Of a stretch of 64,000 nt of DNA, positions 1 through 11,449 are shown piece after piece (the stretch's first letter is position 1; every line of letters starts with the position of its first letter). The stretch comes from Owenia fusiformis. Taxonomy: Eukaryota; Annelida; Polychaeta; Sabellida; Oweniidae. Position numbers and translations under genes: made by a program. The notes under the pieces were generated by a model, which saw only the letters and a list, made by a program, of their open reading frames with translations, was not told where the DNA came from and did not search any database. The stretch covers positions 432,001 to 496,000 of the forward strand of contig CAIIXF020000006.1 of assembly GCA_903813345.2 (NCBI GenBank), in the 5' to 3' direction.

Positions 1-276
1 TATCTAATCATTGTGATCTGTCTAGCAGACAATTTTTCTTTGATTGTGTGTAACTTGACCATGACACTCCTAACTCAGATTCTACATTCATGACACACCA
101 GGTTTTAATTTTCAGCACCAATACAATATTTAAATTATGGTAAACTGAATGCTTTTTCGAATGGAATACAATATTATGATACACGCATATGGCTTGTATA
201 AATCTTATATTGCAAAATGAAATGTTCCACTTTATCAAACCTACTATTGAGAAAACATTATTCATTTTCTTCAATA

Positions 277-1302
277 AATATCTTGAGACACCTTAGATGT
301 ATGAGATCGTAATAAATCTGTGAAATGTTTACTTACTGTCAATTATTGCTACAATATCTTGAGACACTTTAGATGTATGAGATCGTAATAAATCTGTGAA
401 ATGTTTACTTACTGTCAATTATTGCTACAATATCTTGAGACACTTTAGATGTATGAGATCGTAATAAATCTGTGAAATGTTTACTTACTGTCAATTATTG
501 CTACAATATCTTGAGACACCTTAGAGGTATGAGATCGTAATAAATCTTTGAAATGTTTACTTACTGTCAATTATTGTTACAATATCTTGAGACACTTTAG
601 AGGTATGAGTTCGTAATAAATCTGTGAAATGTTTACTTACTGTCAATTATTGCTACAATATCTTAAGACACCTTAGAGGTATGAGATCGTAATAAATCTG
701 AATTGTTTACTTACTGTCAATTATTGCTACAATATCTTAAGACACCTTAGAGGTATGAGATCGTAATAAATCTGTGAAATGTTTACTTACTGTCAATTAT
801 TGCTACAATATCTTGAGACACCTTAGAGTTATGAGATCGTAATAAATCTGTGAAATGTTTACTTACTGTCAATTATTGCTACAATATCTTGAGACACTTT
901 AGAGGTATGCGATCGTAATAAATCTGTGAAATGTTTACTTTCTGCCAATTATTGCTACAATATCTTGAGACACCTTAGAGGTATGAGATCGTAATAAATC
1001 TGTGAAATGTTTACTTACTGTCAATTATTGCTACAATATCTTGAGACACTTTAGAGGTATGCGATCGTAATAAATCTGTGAAATGTTTACTTTCTGCCAA
1101 TTATTGCTACAATATCTTGAGACACCTTAGAGGTATGAGATCGTAATAAATCTGAAATGTTTACTTACTGTTAATTATTGTAACAATATCTTGAGACACC
1201 TTAGAGGTATGAGATCGTAATAAATCTGTGAAATGTTTACTTACTGTCAATTATTGCTACAATATCTTGAGACACTTTAGAGGTATGAGATCGTAATAAA
1301 TC
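277..1302 (-). repeat. 14-copy ~76-bp tandem array derived from ANKS1 exon 7 and its splice donor
   Basis: Unit starts, measured at the motif TATCTTGAGACA or its variants (plus strand), fall at 279, 355, 431, 507, 583, 659, 733, 809, 885, 961, 1037, 1113, 1187 and 1263. Period is 76 bp, except 74 bp for two units that lost two bases. The copy at 1263 is inside the real exon 7. On the minus strand each unit is 57 nt of exon, GTAAGT, then 13 nt ending CACAG or CAG. Copies differ by scattered substitutions (for example GATGTATGA in the first three and GAGGTATGA later). Units 885-960 and 1037-1112 share the changes GCGATCG and TTTCTGCC, which shows a later 152-bp double-unit duplication. Confidence 0.95.
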
Positions 1303-1346
1303 GGCAGCAGTCTTTCCAGAGGAATCCTCAAGTTCACTATCTATAC
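1245..1346 (-). CDS. ANKS1: ANKS1-like exon 7 (end of ankyrin block; source of the tandem array)
   Basis: A 102-nt exon, acceptor TTCTAG, donor GACA|GTAAGT, phase 1 at both ends. It encodes GIDSELEDSSGKTAADLLRS then HTSKVSQDIVAIID, which corresponds to the end of the ankyrin block in ANKS1 (a segment of the type LTALDxxRxxPSxxSQxIAxLI). Its 3' 57 nt and its splice donor are repeated 13 more times at lower coordinates. The next exon downstream lies outside the window. Confidence 0.88.
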
Positions 1347-2010
1347 CTAGAATGAAACAAAAAGCTTGTAGTTTCTTCTATAATTGTTACTTGTTGTGTA
1401 GTTTTATGTAGTGTAGTAGCCCTAAATGTTTTATAACAAGTATGATTTTGAATGAATGTAAGAATATAAAAGCTTCATATTATATTGTATTATCATTATA
1501 GATTATTATATCATATAACAATTTCATTTTATTATTAAAGTGCAGGTCATGGAGGAACTAGGATTGACTCAAATATGAAGAAGACCTGGGAGTATATCAA
1601 AAAATGTGTCTTAATGCTTTCATTTTTTTTAAATATTTTGTAGAATATATATCATAAACTTTGAAAATATTAAGATGAAAAATAACACAGGTCAAGATAT
1701 ACAGAATGAAAAATATATATCAATATGCAAATCACAAAATTCAAAGGTAAAAACTACTTTTTAGTAAGTATTTACAACCAACTTATTTGTAAAAATTATT
1801 CAGAACCAATAAATAGCAATTAAATTGAACATTAAGTTGTATTTTGAATATATTTATCCTACAGTACAGTAAACATACATCCTTTACATATATCCAAGAC
1901 CCAAGTCATCTTCCATTGTGCAGTTTTATAGGCATTCAAGACTGCAGACAGGCCTGATCTAGTTACATTCATTCAAACAAGGCCTGAAAGTAATGTTAAA
2001 GTTAACTTAC
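1347..2010. other. ANKS1 intron 6, no feature seen
   Basis: AT-rich intron between exons 7 and 6. I see no gene, RNA or clear repeat in it. Confidence 0.6.
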
Positions 2011-2089
2011 CATTTTCCAAAAGTATTTTGACAACCTCTTGTTTACCACACAAGGCAGCTTCATGAAGAGCAGTTCCTAGTGTGTCAAT
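2011..2089 (-). CDS. ANKS1: ANKS1-like exon 6 (ankyrin repeat)
   Basis: A 79-nt exon encoding IDTLGTALHEAALCGKQEVV then KILLENG. GxALHEAALxGKxxVVxxLL is conserved in ANKS1 repeat 6. Acceptor TTTTCAG, donor AATG|GTAAGT; starts phase 0 and ends phase 1. Confidence 0.93.
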
Positions 2090-2709
2090 CTGAAAATACA
2101 ATGCATAGGACAATGATGTTGTTAGAAAGACTAATGTCTACTAGAAACCAATTTGTTTCAGATTTGACAGCGCCCTACCCTTCTTCCTCACCAATATATT
2201 CAGTTTTAGAGATCAATACCAAATTTATGTTAGTTATATGGAAGTGATAGTTGAGTGTTGGATAAGAAAACTAACCTAGGCCCGAAACCTTCTATTCCCT
2301 TTGTATCGGATATTAAAGTTTTGAATGTTCACCTTACATGTCTCAATAACATATGATAAACACTGGGACTCTGCTTGACAAACCATAATAAGAATTATTA
2401 ATTCACTGCCATATTCCTCACTCTCTGATTGGCCCAAGTTCTACATGTAATCAAAAAATAACAAGCGATATTCAAAAGAATATTCAAGTGACTTCCGTTA
2501 AATATCAAATATTCACCAGTCACGACTTAATCCCGTGTATTGTGGGTATTAAAAACTTGTATAATATTTTGTTAATCAAGATAAGATATTTTAAATCTCC
2601 ATTGCTTTGATTTATTTCATTCTTAGATTACTTAATTATTTTCCAAATGATAATTGACAAGAGTCAAACACATAGAATATGTACTTTACATATCAAGAGC
2701 ACATCATAC

Positions 2710-2931
2710 CTTTGTGTTCACATCAAATCCAGCCTTGATCAATGTCTCAACAACACCTTTATGACCATTCCGTGATGCCAAGTGCAGTGGGGAATGCTGG
2801 GAAAATGGTGCATGTAACAGTTCAGGATGTTTCAAAACAAGAAGTTGAACTGTCTCTAGGCGACCATACTGGGCAGCCAAGTCCAAAGCAGACTCGTTGA
2901 TCTTGTTGCGTAAAGTCGGATCTGCTCGATG
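2710..2931 (-). CDS. ANKS1: ANKS1-like exon 5 (two ankyrin repeats)
   Basis: A 222-nt exon, 74 codons, phase 0 at both ends (acceptor CTTCAG, donor AAAG|GTATGA). It encodes HRADPTLRNKINESALDLAA, then QYGRLETVQLLV and HSPLHLASRNGHKGVVETLI, and ends KAGFDVNTK. The pair TALDLAAxYGRLxxV and HTPLHLAxRNGHKxVV is a close family signature of ANKS1. Confidence 0.95.
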
Positions 2932-3187
2932 CTGAAGAATGGAAAATGAGAAATAAGTTGTAAAATCAAGGTGAATTAGTTAAATTTTAGTACTAATTAA
3001 CATGTACAAGTGCATACATGTATACATGTACTGTATATATAACATTTCGTCCTGACATGCCTATCCAATACTGTACTCCTGGTTACTTTTGCGAGCTTTA
3101 ATTCTGTGAATTTTAATTTGTTGCGAATTTTGAGAAATCGCAATTTCATGGCTATTAAATTTCGCGGTTTTCACAAATTCAAAGAAT

Positions 3188-3910
3188 GGGTATCGTCATG
3201 GCAAACTTTTTGAACACACGTTTCTCTTAAACCAGTCATCAAAAATTTCTGAAAATCTTACAAATTGTCAATTTAATGGCCATCTTTTGAATGGTAACAA
3301 TATAATTTGAAATAGATATACATACTTTCATCTATATTGATTTAAAAAACACATCAAACACTTGTTTTGTTCTGGGTATCATGTTTCCAGAGTGAAATAA
3401 AACATCTTTCCGAACCTCATTGGAACAAAACGACATAAACACAACATGTTTAGGTCTCTCAATATTGTAATTGTACAAAGGAAATTTTGGTTGATTTTAA
3501 AAAAATATCTTGTTAATGAAATAAAAGGTTTTTCTTGATTTTTTCTATTTTGGGGGGATTTTGTTTTAATTTTTTGAATACTTTTTTAAAATCAACCAAA
3601 AAATCCTTTGTATAACTTTAATATTGAGAGGTCTAAAAACATGTATATGCTATTTTGTTCCAACAAGGTTCGGAAAGACATTTTATTTCATTCTCAAGAA
3701 TTGGTAGAAAGGAGCAAAAACAATTGCATTAAAAAAACAAAAAATGTTAACAAAAACAGTTATATAAAATATTTCTAAATAATTTCCGCATTAAATTGTT
3801 GTCAATTAGTCAACATTACATAAAATACCATGTTTTTTACAGAAATGTTTTCAATGATTGGTTTTAAAAGAGAAAAACATTGTTGAATTCAGTTCTCCAT
3901 ATCGATACCA
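3188..3910. mobile_element. TA-flanked MITE, long copy 1
   Basis: Begins GGTATCG and carries TTTCTCTTAAACCAGTCAT. It ends with the inverse, including CCATATCGATACCA. The middle has a second inverted pair (TTTTGGTTGATTTT and AAATCAACCAAAA). The same sequence recurs at 55922-56634 and, with the centre deleted, at 53459-53718. No coding capacity. It lies in ANKS1 intron 4. Confidence 0.75.
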
Positions 3911-4304
3911 GTAGTATCCTTTCATTATTCTCTGAATCCTCAAGTTTTGTTAACTAAGTTACCTTTCTTAACCTCTATTACATCATCATTTTTAATTAAT
4001 CTAATAAGCCAGTGTAAAAGACATCGTTGCTATATCCTATTTATTGCCTAATAACACTTGACAAATGTTTTACACAAAATGAAATGCATCGGGTCCTAGG
4101 TTATAATAAATCCCCCGGGATTAAAAATTGCAAAAAGCGTGAAACTAAATTACACGCAAAACATTATGTATCTGAGATTTGATTTCATAAATGCAATCAT
4201 CCTAAAATATGCAAATCTACAATTTTAGATTTGATTTTAGGACTACAAAAGTGTTGAATTACTTTTTCTCCATTCCATACTAGAAAATAAGGGTAAAGAC
4301 TTAC

Positions 4305-4379
4305 CTCTATCAAGACAGATGCGGCTTTGGTGTGACCATACTGGCAAGCTGCATGAAGGCTTGTTTCATTCTCATTGTT
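4305..4379 (-). CDS. ANKS1: ANKS1-like exon 4 (ankyrin repeat)
   Basis: A 75-nt exon of exactly 25 codons encoding NNENETSLHAACQYGHTKAA then SVLIE. The acceptor is TTTCAG and the donor GAG|GTAAGT; both ends are phase 0. The intron between this and exon 3 is 14.8 kb and holds a LINE and an immunoglobulin-domain gene. Confidence 0.92.
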
Positions 4380-5037
4380 CTGAAAGTATACAGTTAAACC
4401 AATGTTCATTAACAGATACAAAATATTTATATAAATATCCTAGGCGTACCAATCAATGATGTTTATTTGTAATGTCTGGTTGCAAATTGGCAATGCATAT
4501 ATGAAGAGATACATATTATATTCCGTCTTACATTAACATGCTTGTTATCCAGTTTAGTAAAACTGTATACTAAAACACAATTTTTTCTTTCACTTTACAG
4601 TAATAACTCACAGCAAAATACTTATTTCCATTTACCCAGAAAACTATTTTCAGAGTAGACCATTAGAAATCATACTTTGATGATATTGATTATTTTATAA
4701 GATCAATTTCATCATTCTTTATATCATGTTCTCCTTGTCTATGAAAACATGAACTTATTTCCTGGTTATTTGATGGTGTTGGAATGCAGTCTCTATATTG
4801 ATTTATGCACCAGGGCTATCAAAATTGACTTATGTGGCGACTAAATGTCCACTAATAACTAATCTGAGACATTTTGTTAAATTGTGAGCTGATCTTAGGT
4901 GTGATAAAGTTTCCTCTACATTGTGACCTTTGACCTCATAATTTTGAAATGACCTTGAGGCTACCATGTGACCTTGACATTATTTGATCATTGGTTTCCC
5001 CAAAATGCCCATTGTCTTAAACATAAAAATTATAATA

Positions 5038-5182
5038 CAGTGAAACCTGTTAGTGGAACAACCCTGTAAGTGGAACAAGACCAACTGATTTAATGCTAAT
5101 TAAACCTCTATAAGTGGAACTCCTCACAAGTGGAACATTTTATAGAGGTACCAAAGGTGTTCCAATCAGACAGGTTTTACTA
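5038..5182. repeat. Short inverted-repeat element, ACAGTGAAACCTGT family
   Basis: Left end ACAGTGAAACCTGTTAGTGG; right end is the imperfect inverse, GACAGGTTTTACTATA. Internal motif TAAGTGGAACA recurs. Related sequences lie at about 21982-22160 (GTTCACTA motifs), 26868-26920 and 63758-63845. Confidence 0.6.
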
Positions 5183-6085
5183 TACATGTAGGTTTATCAT
5201 CGCTGATATAAAATACATTGCACATATCTTATGAGTGCATGACATTCATTTGCAATTCATATCAGATTATAGATTTTATACATAAAAGACTTTGTAAAAA
5301 GAGAAATTCAAGTTATAAATATAAAAATTAACGAAACAACACAGTGATACATTTCCAAAAGAGATAATTTTTAATTATAAAATATAGACTCAACATAATA
5401 TAATAATAGACATATGCTTTATCTAAGTAACACTACTCACAATTAATCACCCATGACAGCCAATACTATTCTGTGGAAGGAAGGATATTTTATGGAAGGA
5501 ACACACATTCCAATACAAAACTCTATAGGGAAACACTGCCATTCGAATCAAAAGAAATTTCATTAAATAAAAAATGTTCGATGATTTTATTTATGTAGTT
5601 TTATGCAAAGCAATCTTCCAATATTTCGTACAAAACAGTAAGAAGCAGAATGAATAATTTGCACTTCCATTTTTTCTATTTTTCATTGAGTAGAAAGTTA
5701 TGATGATAGTCATGATAAATTGAATGAGCTTTACTACAAATTGATTGAATCTACTGGGGGAATATTACTGTAGAAAATTAAAAGTACGGAAACAATGCCA
5801 TGATAGCCCGACTTTATGGCACCAAAAAGCAATAAAACAAATCCTTCAAGAATGTCAAAGAAAGAAAATTGGAAACAACTCGTCTCATGAGTCTTACCAT
5901 GGACACAGCGCATCATATTTAATATTTAATACTTTTAAAGATCATGCCATAATGTATTAATTTTCATCTAACAACACGAAATGGGAAAGAAATTTATTGG
6001 ATTTAACATGCTTTACAAAAAATATACTTTAGTTATTCATTTTACAAATGTTCCCATACATATACAAGGTATTAACATGACAAAA

Positions 6086-6477
6086 TGTCATCACCACCTA
6101 AAAAATTTAATCAATTTGAAGCAAGTTGAAAAATACCCTTTTGACCTTTTTAACCTTAAGACCTTTTAGACCTTTTTTACCAGGTCAAATCTAAAGTCTG
6201 ATTTGAATTTCTGAGAACTTGTAGATGATTTTGAAAAAAATTAAGTCAATTTCAAGCAAGTTGAAAAAATACCTTTTTTGACCTTGAGAAGGTCATTGAA
6301 GGTCAAATAAAAAAAAACTTGTAGATGATTTAAAAAATTGAAGTCAGTCTAAACAGTATTTGTTAAGTTATTACAAGTTAAGAATTTGTTACACGCTAAC
6401 CACCAACCGCCAACCACCAACCGCCATCACAAAAAATAAAGACCATAACAATATGTTACCACTTTTTGGTGGTGACA
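6086..6477 (-). mobile_element. Element family E1, short copy (minus)
   Basis: Bounded by TGTCATCACCACC and GGTGGTGACA, with the hairpin GTTACCACTTTTTGGTGGTGAC at its right end (its 5' end on the minus strand). The body holds the motif GACCTT-N-AAGGTC with TTGAAGCAAGTTGAAA, the same modules as the large plus-strand copy at 43536-46445. Non-coding and in an ANKS1 intron. Confidence 0.75.
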
Positions 6478-7034
6478 TAACAAAATGTAATAGCAGTTTC
6501 TGATCACCCCCTCCCTCCCTGCATTAAAGTCATATAAATGTAATACATCATTGGAAAGATCACCTAAAGATCGATTGGAATGAAGGATAACAGAAAAGCA
6601 ATTTACAATAGAATTCTGACACAAATAATAAAAGAATATGGTTTTGTTATAATTTCTTAATTTTACTCTGAACTCAAAAGCAATTTGCTATCAAGTCTGA
6701 GTTCAATAAAGAAAATATATGAAGCAATTAAACGCAAATCCTCCAATTGCTTTCGACTGTTTACTTCAACAGGACTTTAAGATATAGGTTTGGTCAGTCA
6801 CCAAAGAAAACGTCCAATAATCCAATAAATGGTCAGTAATCTGATCAGTTCTCATGCATATTAAACCTGATTAGGTTCATACAAGCCTATATGATTGCTC
6901 TCTCTTTGACCCTTGTACAGATTCCTCAATTCTACTTATGGATCAATTCCAATGAATGCATAGGGATTTGGTTCAATATATGATTCTCAAAGGGATTGAT
7001 ACATGTAATTTTCTATATCACTAACATAGAAATA

Positions 7035-7260
7035 TAAGGAATTAACATGCAAAATGTCACCACTTGTTATTTCTTACAGATGCCAACAGCCGAAAGTGGG
7101 ACACCAACCACTGACTGCCGAATGCCAAATACCAACCACTGACTGCCGAATGCCAAATACCAACCACTGACTGCCGAATGCCAAATACCAACCACTGACT
7201 GCCAAATGCCAAATACCAACCCGCTGATTGCAGAAAGCAGGCATCAAAAGGCCACAATAA
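7035..7260 (-). mobile_element. E1-related fragment with a 28-bp tandem repeat
   Basis: The left part contains the E1 terminus (ATTAACATGCAAAATGTCACC). The rest is four copies of a 28-bp unit that includes ACCAACCACTGACTGCCGAA, starting at 7103, 7131, 7159 and 7187. This corresponds to an expanded GGTTGG-type leader of E1. Two overlapping open frames here only translate the repeat. Confidence 0.65.
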
Positions 7261-8708
7261 TGGTAGACAAATTGCAAAAAAAGAGTCTAGATTATTTTCT
7301 TGTATTTCATGCCTAACTTTGACAAGCCTGATTTTTTCAAACTTCTAGACTTAAATGAAGCTAATTATGAGATACAATGTAGTAAAATCAAGATATTGTT
7401 ATGATTACCATGACAAAATGTCACTGTCAAGTTAAAAATATGTAACAATTTGTCACAGATGATGAGCTATGACTGCTGATGGCCAATGCTAAATGCTGGC
7501 CACACAAAAATGAATTAATAAATCATCTTTGTGAAACTTAAACGTAATCAAATCTTGGCAATAGTCTACTCTTGCATGAAAAATTTCAAGTTGAACAGAT
7601 AGTTTTCAAAGAATTTGGATGACAAAATTTTTGTGGCTCCTGCCTACATGCCCAACCAACAGCACATAATAACAAAATAGCACTTTCTCAAAGTGTGATA
7701 GTAACTTAGACTTACTCTTTCTCTGCTTCCAATGCATTGAAAGCACCACTTAACAAGCTTCACTTTCATTGAAAATGTGGGATAATATCCTAATTCAGTT
7801 GAATTATGTTTCAAAATTATTTAATGTTATATAACCTTAATCCTACAGCTCTTCCTTTGCTTCTAATATATTACTGTTATCTTGTATTATATGTATAAGC
7901 ATGAATGTGTCACAATTCCAGATTACACTGTTATTATCAAATTAAAATAATTGAGTTATTGTTATCCAATTACCCAAATGCGAGTAAGTAGTTACCAGTT
8001 TCACCACCAGGTGGCTGATTCGGGTCAATTAACATGGCAGGTATATAAGAAAGTTGCCTTAAACTTGAATATTATCAATTTAAGTGGCTCAATTTTCATA
8101 TTACCCTTATGTGTCTGATACTTATACTAATGAAAATACGTCGAGTAAAGCAAAATATTATCTGTCCACTAAAAGAAAAGATATTTCATTTTTTGTGGTT
8201 TTATAGCATGGGGTCTATGGGGAATCTCCCCGAGCTAGAAATCACATTATCAAAGAAAATTAATTTTTCAAAGTTGATAAACACTTTTTAAAACCACATT
8301 TTTAGATGTAATTTTACATGTAGATTTCAAATATGATATTACTTTGACTGAATTTTTAATGACGTAAATCAAGATTGTTTCTACTCGCATCTGGGTTATT
8401 GCATGCATGTAAATATGACACATAGAGGTTTACAGCTTATTTTAGTGCCTTTAATAATTAATATTGAAATAAGGTCTCATCATTATTTGTAATTTCACAA
8501 AACAGTTTATGACACTACACTGTAAGTAATAGATCATGTATTGAGGGAGTAGAAAGGATAAAGATGAGCTGTTATCTTCCAAATATTTGTCAAAAACTGT
8601 CATTAAATATAGGAGATACATGTACATCTTTTTCAAATAAAATAAGAAAATCTTAAATATTCAATAACCCCTATATGTGACCTGTTATCTAATTTTTCTC
8701 CCTTTTAA

Positions 8709-9000
8709 CCTCTTGAATACCCAGAGTGACGGATATATCCGTCACAAATGAAATAAGACTGGTGCCCAGAGGGACGAGAAAATCCGTCACAAAATTTTTC
8801 ACAAAATTGCTCTCATTTGAACAATTTTCATCCAATTTACACAAAAATTGTTTTAAAATGTGTAGAAATGATCTCTGCCGTCCAATTTTACTAAGCTGAG
8901 CATCTAAAGTTGTATAGGTATGTAATAAAATGTCAAAAGGTGGCAAAAAATGAAAAATTCTCTGGTTTCATGCCAATTTTAGAGCCTGAGATTCAAGAGG
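8709..9000. mobile_element. piggyBac-type MITE with TTAA target duplication
   Basis: TTAA at 8705-8708 and at 9001-9004 flank perfect 10-bp inverted ends CCTCTTGAAT and ATTCAAGAGG. A perfect 20-bp palindrome, GTGACGGATATATCCGTCAC, lies at 8726-8745, and a related AATCCGTCAC site at about 8784. The element is 292 bp and non-coding, so it must be mobilised in trans by a piggyBac transposase. TTAA targeting is the diagnostic of the superfamily. Confidence 0.85.
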
Positions 9001-9737
9001 TTAAATTAGGATAATTTGGATGTTTTTAAAAATTGCTCTTATATTTTATATTTCTTCAAATTCCTTGGAGGACTTTATATAGAAGAACTAGAACTGAATC
9101 AACTGAAGCACTAAAACATAAAGGAATGAATGCTATGAGGGCAATATTGTAGTTTCACATATAATAACTAAGTGGCAATCTCTTATTTGGAATCACAGAT
9201 GAACTTCAGTAGAAGAAATGAGTATGTATCAGAAGTAATATTAAAGATAATCCAATTACTCAAAGGATTCCTAAAAATTGTAGAATAACTTGATGTTATA
9301 ATGACATCTCTTAATTAAGAGGCCTAATTGCTATTGTTCTATTTTGCTGTTAAGGTCTAACCTAGAAGTAAAATCACAATGGTCAAAATCTTAAATACTT
9401 AATAAAATAAATAATAAAAAAGAAGTAGTAGTATGGAAAGATCATGACATTTTTATAAAATTCAAAGAAATAAAGTACATCTATTTTAGAGAAGAATATA
9501 GAATATGGATGATTGGTTTGAGATTTTAAGCAAGTGTAATCTGTGATATAATGGCACTTTGGCTGCATTCTTATATATGGATTTGTGTCAGCGAATAGAT
9601 AATACTATCAGAATGCATGATTGCATATACATTATTGCAAGTCTTTGTTAATAAAGGAATCATTTTATAAATTAATTTTCATTGCTGTTGTCTAAAAATC
9701 CATCTATGTGTACTTCTAGATCTCTATTTTATCTACT

Positions 9738-9809
9738 CTGTGTGCAGAGTCTAGTTATAAATGATGAAGCTCACTTGTAAGAAACGAATCCGAACGAATG
9801 CAAAGGGTA
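9738..9809. mobile_element. Short internally deleted MITE, GTGCAGAGTCTAGT family
   Basis: Begins CTCTGTGTGCAGAGTCTAGT and ends CGAACGAATGCAAAGGGTA. The same ends bound a longer copy at 27944-28309, and a diverged copy covers 22960-23284. Confidence 0.55.
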
Positions 9810-10327
9810 TATTTTATCAGTAGAATAGAATATGATACAATTAATTGATAAAATAGTCTAATATCTGAGGAATAAAAGCAACCTAGAGTGATCAACACAA
9901 GATAAATTCTAAATTTTTCAAGAGCATTTATATTTTCTACGAAATCTCAAAATCTTCATGTTTCACCAAAATATTCATATTTTACCAATTTTCAACACTC
10001 AATTTTTTCAGGTGATATCACTTTTATGTACTTCAGGATACCAATTTCTCCACAGTAACATGGATAAAATCAATACCCCTCAAAAATCATAAAGCATTAA
10101 AGAAAAAAACTTATTTTATTTCTCGTATCATCTCAGTCTGAAAATCCCCAGCTATTCATGACTAACAATTTCAATTACCAACTTGCCGAAAATATTAAAG
10201 TCTACTGTACCATGAAACCATGTATTTATATCCCAGCCTAACCTTATAATAGAATTGTGTAAGTTGACATCATGATAACTGACTTCATCTCAAACTCCTG
10301 TCATGATCAATATACATCTGTAGTATG

Positions 10328-10512
10328 AAACTAGCTAGTCCTGTTCTGTATGTGTCTATGTAAACTAGCTAGTCCTGTTCTGTATGTGTCTATGTAAACT
10401 AGCTAGTCCTTTTCAGTAAGTATCTATGTAAACTAGCCAGTCATTTTCTGTATGTATCTATGTAAACTTAAAGCTTAAGTCCTGTTCTGAATGTATCTAT
10501 GTAAACTAGCTA
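10328..10512. repeat. 34-bp tandem repeat, about five copies
   Basis: Unit AAACTAGCTAGTCCTGTTCT followed by GTATGTGTCTATGT. Copies start at 10328, 10362, 10396, 10430 and 10464, with a degenerate one ending near 10512. The unit contains the palindrome CTAGCTAG. Confidence 0.85.
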
Positions 10513-11242
10513 TAACACTTACCAGTCTATCGTCATCCTCCTTATCTCACAGAAATGAGGGATTCCTAATATTTGACTTACACAATTAATACTTACAAAA
10601 ATCAATGAAATATTACATGCCCTTGATATGTCATAACAAGATGTTAAGTTGTTTTTCTAAAAATAACAGAGAATCAATAAAGAGTTGTCGATGACAAAAT
10701 ATACAATTATATTCAAATAATTTGTTCCTCTCCCATATTCCATATGCTTTTAGTCTGTCATAAAAGATCATGGTTTACAAAGATACTTTGTAAGATGTTA
10801 TAGTGTTTACAATCCATCTCAACTGATTTGTAGTAAAATGAGAAAAACTAAATAGCCTGTTAATACCCCTTGTGATGTAGTAGCTACAGATCAGAATAGC
10901 AATATTGAGAAATTACCTTGCTATTATATCATCTATACCCAGTTTTCCCCAAATCTTGTCAAAGTCAATTGTGTATTTACACTGCCACATTTTTTCCATA
11001 GTGGCACACAGATATACAGAATAGACTTGGTACATATGAGCGGGAGAAAGTTGGTACTACTTTTGTTAATTTTAAAAAACATTTTTTCAAATTATCACAT
11101 ATTTTTGTTCTTTGTCAAATATTTTCCTAAAAATTCACCTGTCATCAAAATTGCTGTCAATGAAAGCACCAGTCACCAGCTGTGCTTATATAAAAACATG
11201 TATTCTTCAAAAATCAGAAGATGTCTTCTAGATTAAGTAATG

Positions 11243-11449
11243 CTTAGGTCACATTTGCTCCGATTCATCAGATGACACCTGGCCGATTGAGTATTTTGTT
11301 CAAAATTAGATCAGATATGAACTACAGAGAACTTGTACATAATTTTAAAAAAAAGTTTGGTTAATTTGAAGCAAGTTGAAATCAGTTTTAAACAAAATAC
11401 TGAAATCGGCCGAGTGCCGACCGATGAATCGGACCAAATGTGACCTAGG
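11243..11449. mobile_element. 207-bp MITE with ~60-bp inverted termini
   Basis: Left arm CTTAGGTCACATTTGCTCCG and right arm CGGACCAAATGTGACCTAGG are inverse. The match continues inward through GGCCGA and TTTTGTT for about 60 bp. Non-coding; the target duplication is not clear. Confidence 0.75.

Noticed and set aside
277-1302. CRISPR-like or ordinary satellite reading of the tandem array
   Set aside because: Units are contiguous with no variable spacers, and the unit is clearly part of a eukaryotic coding exon and donor site.
7057-7277. Two overlapping minus-strand frames with repeated LAFGSQWLV-type peptides
   Set aside because: They are translations of the 28-bp minisatellite.
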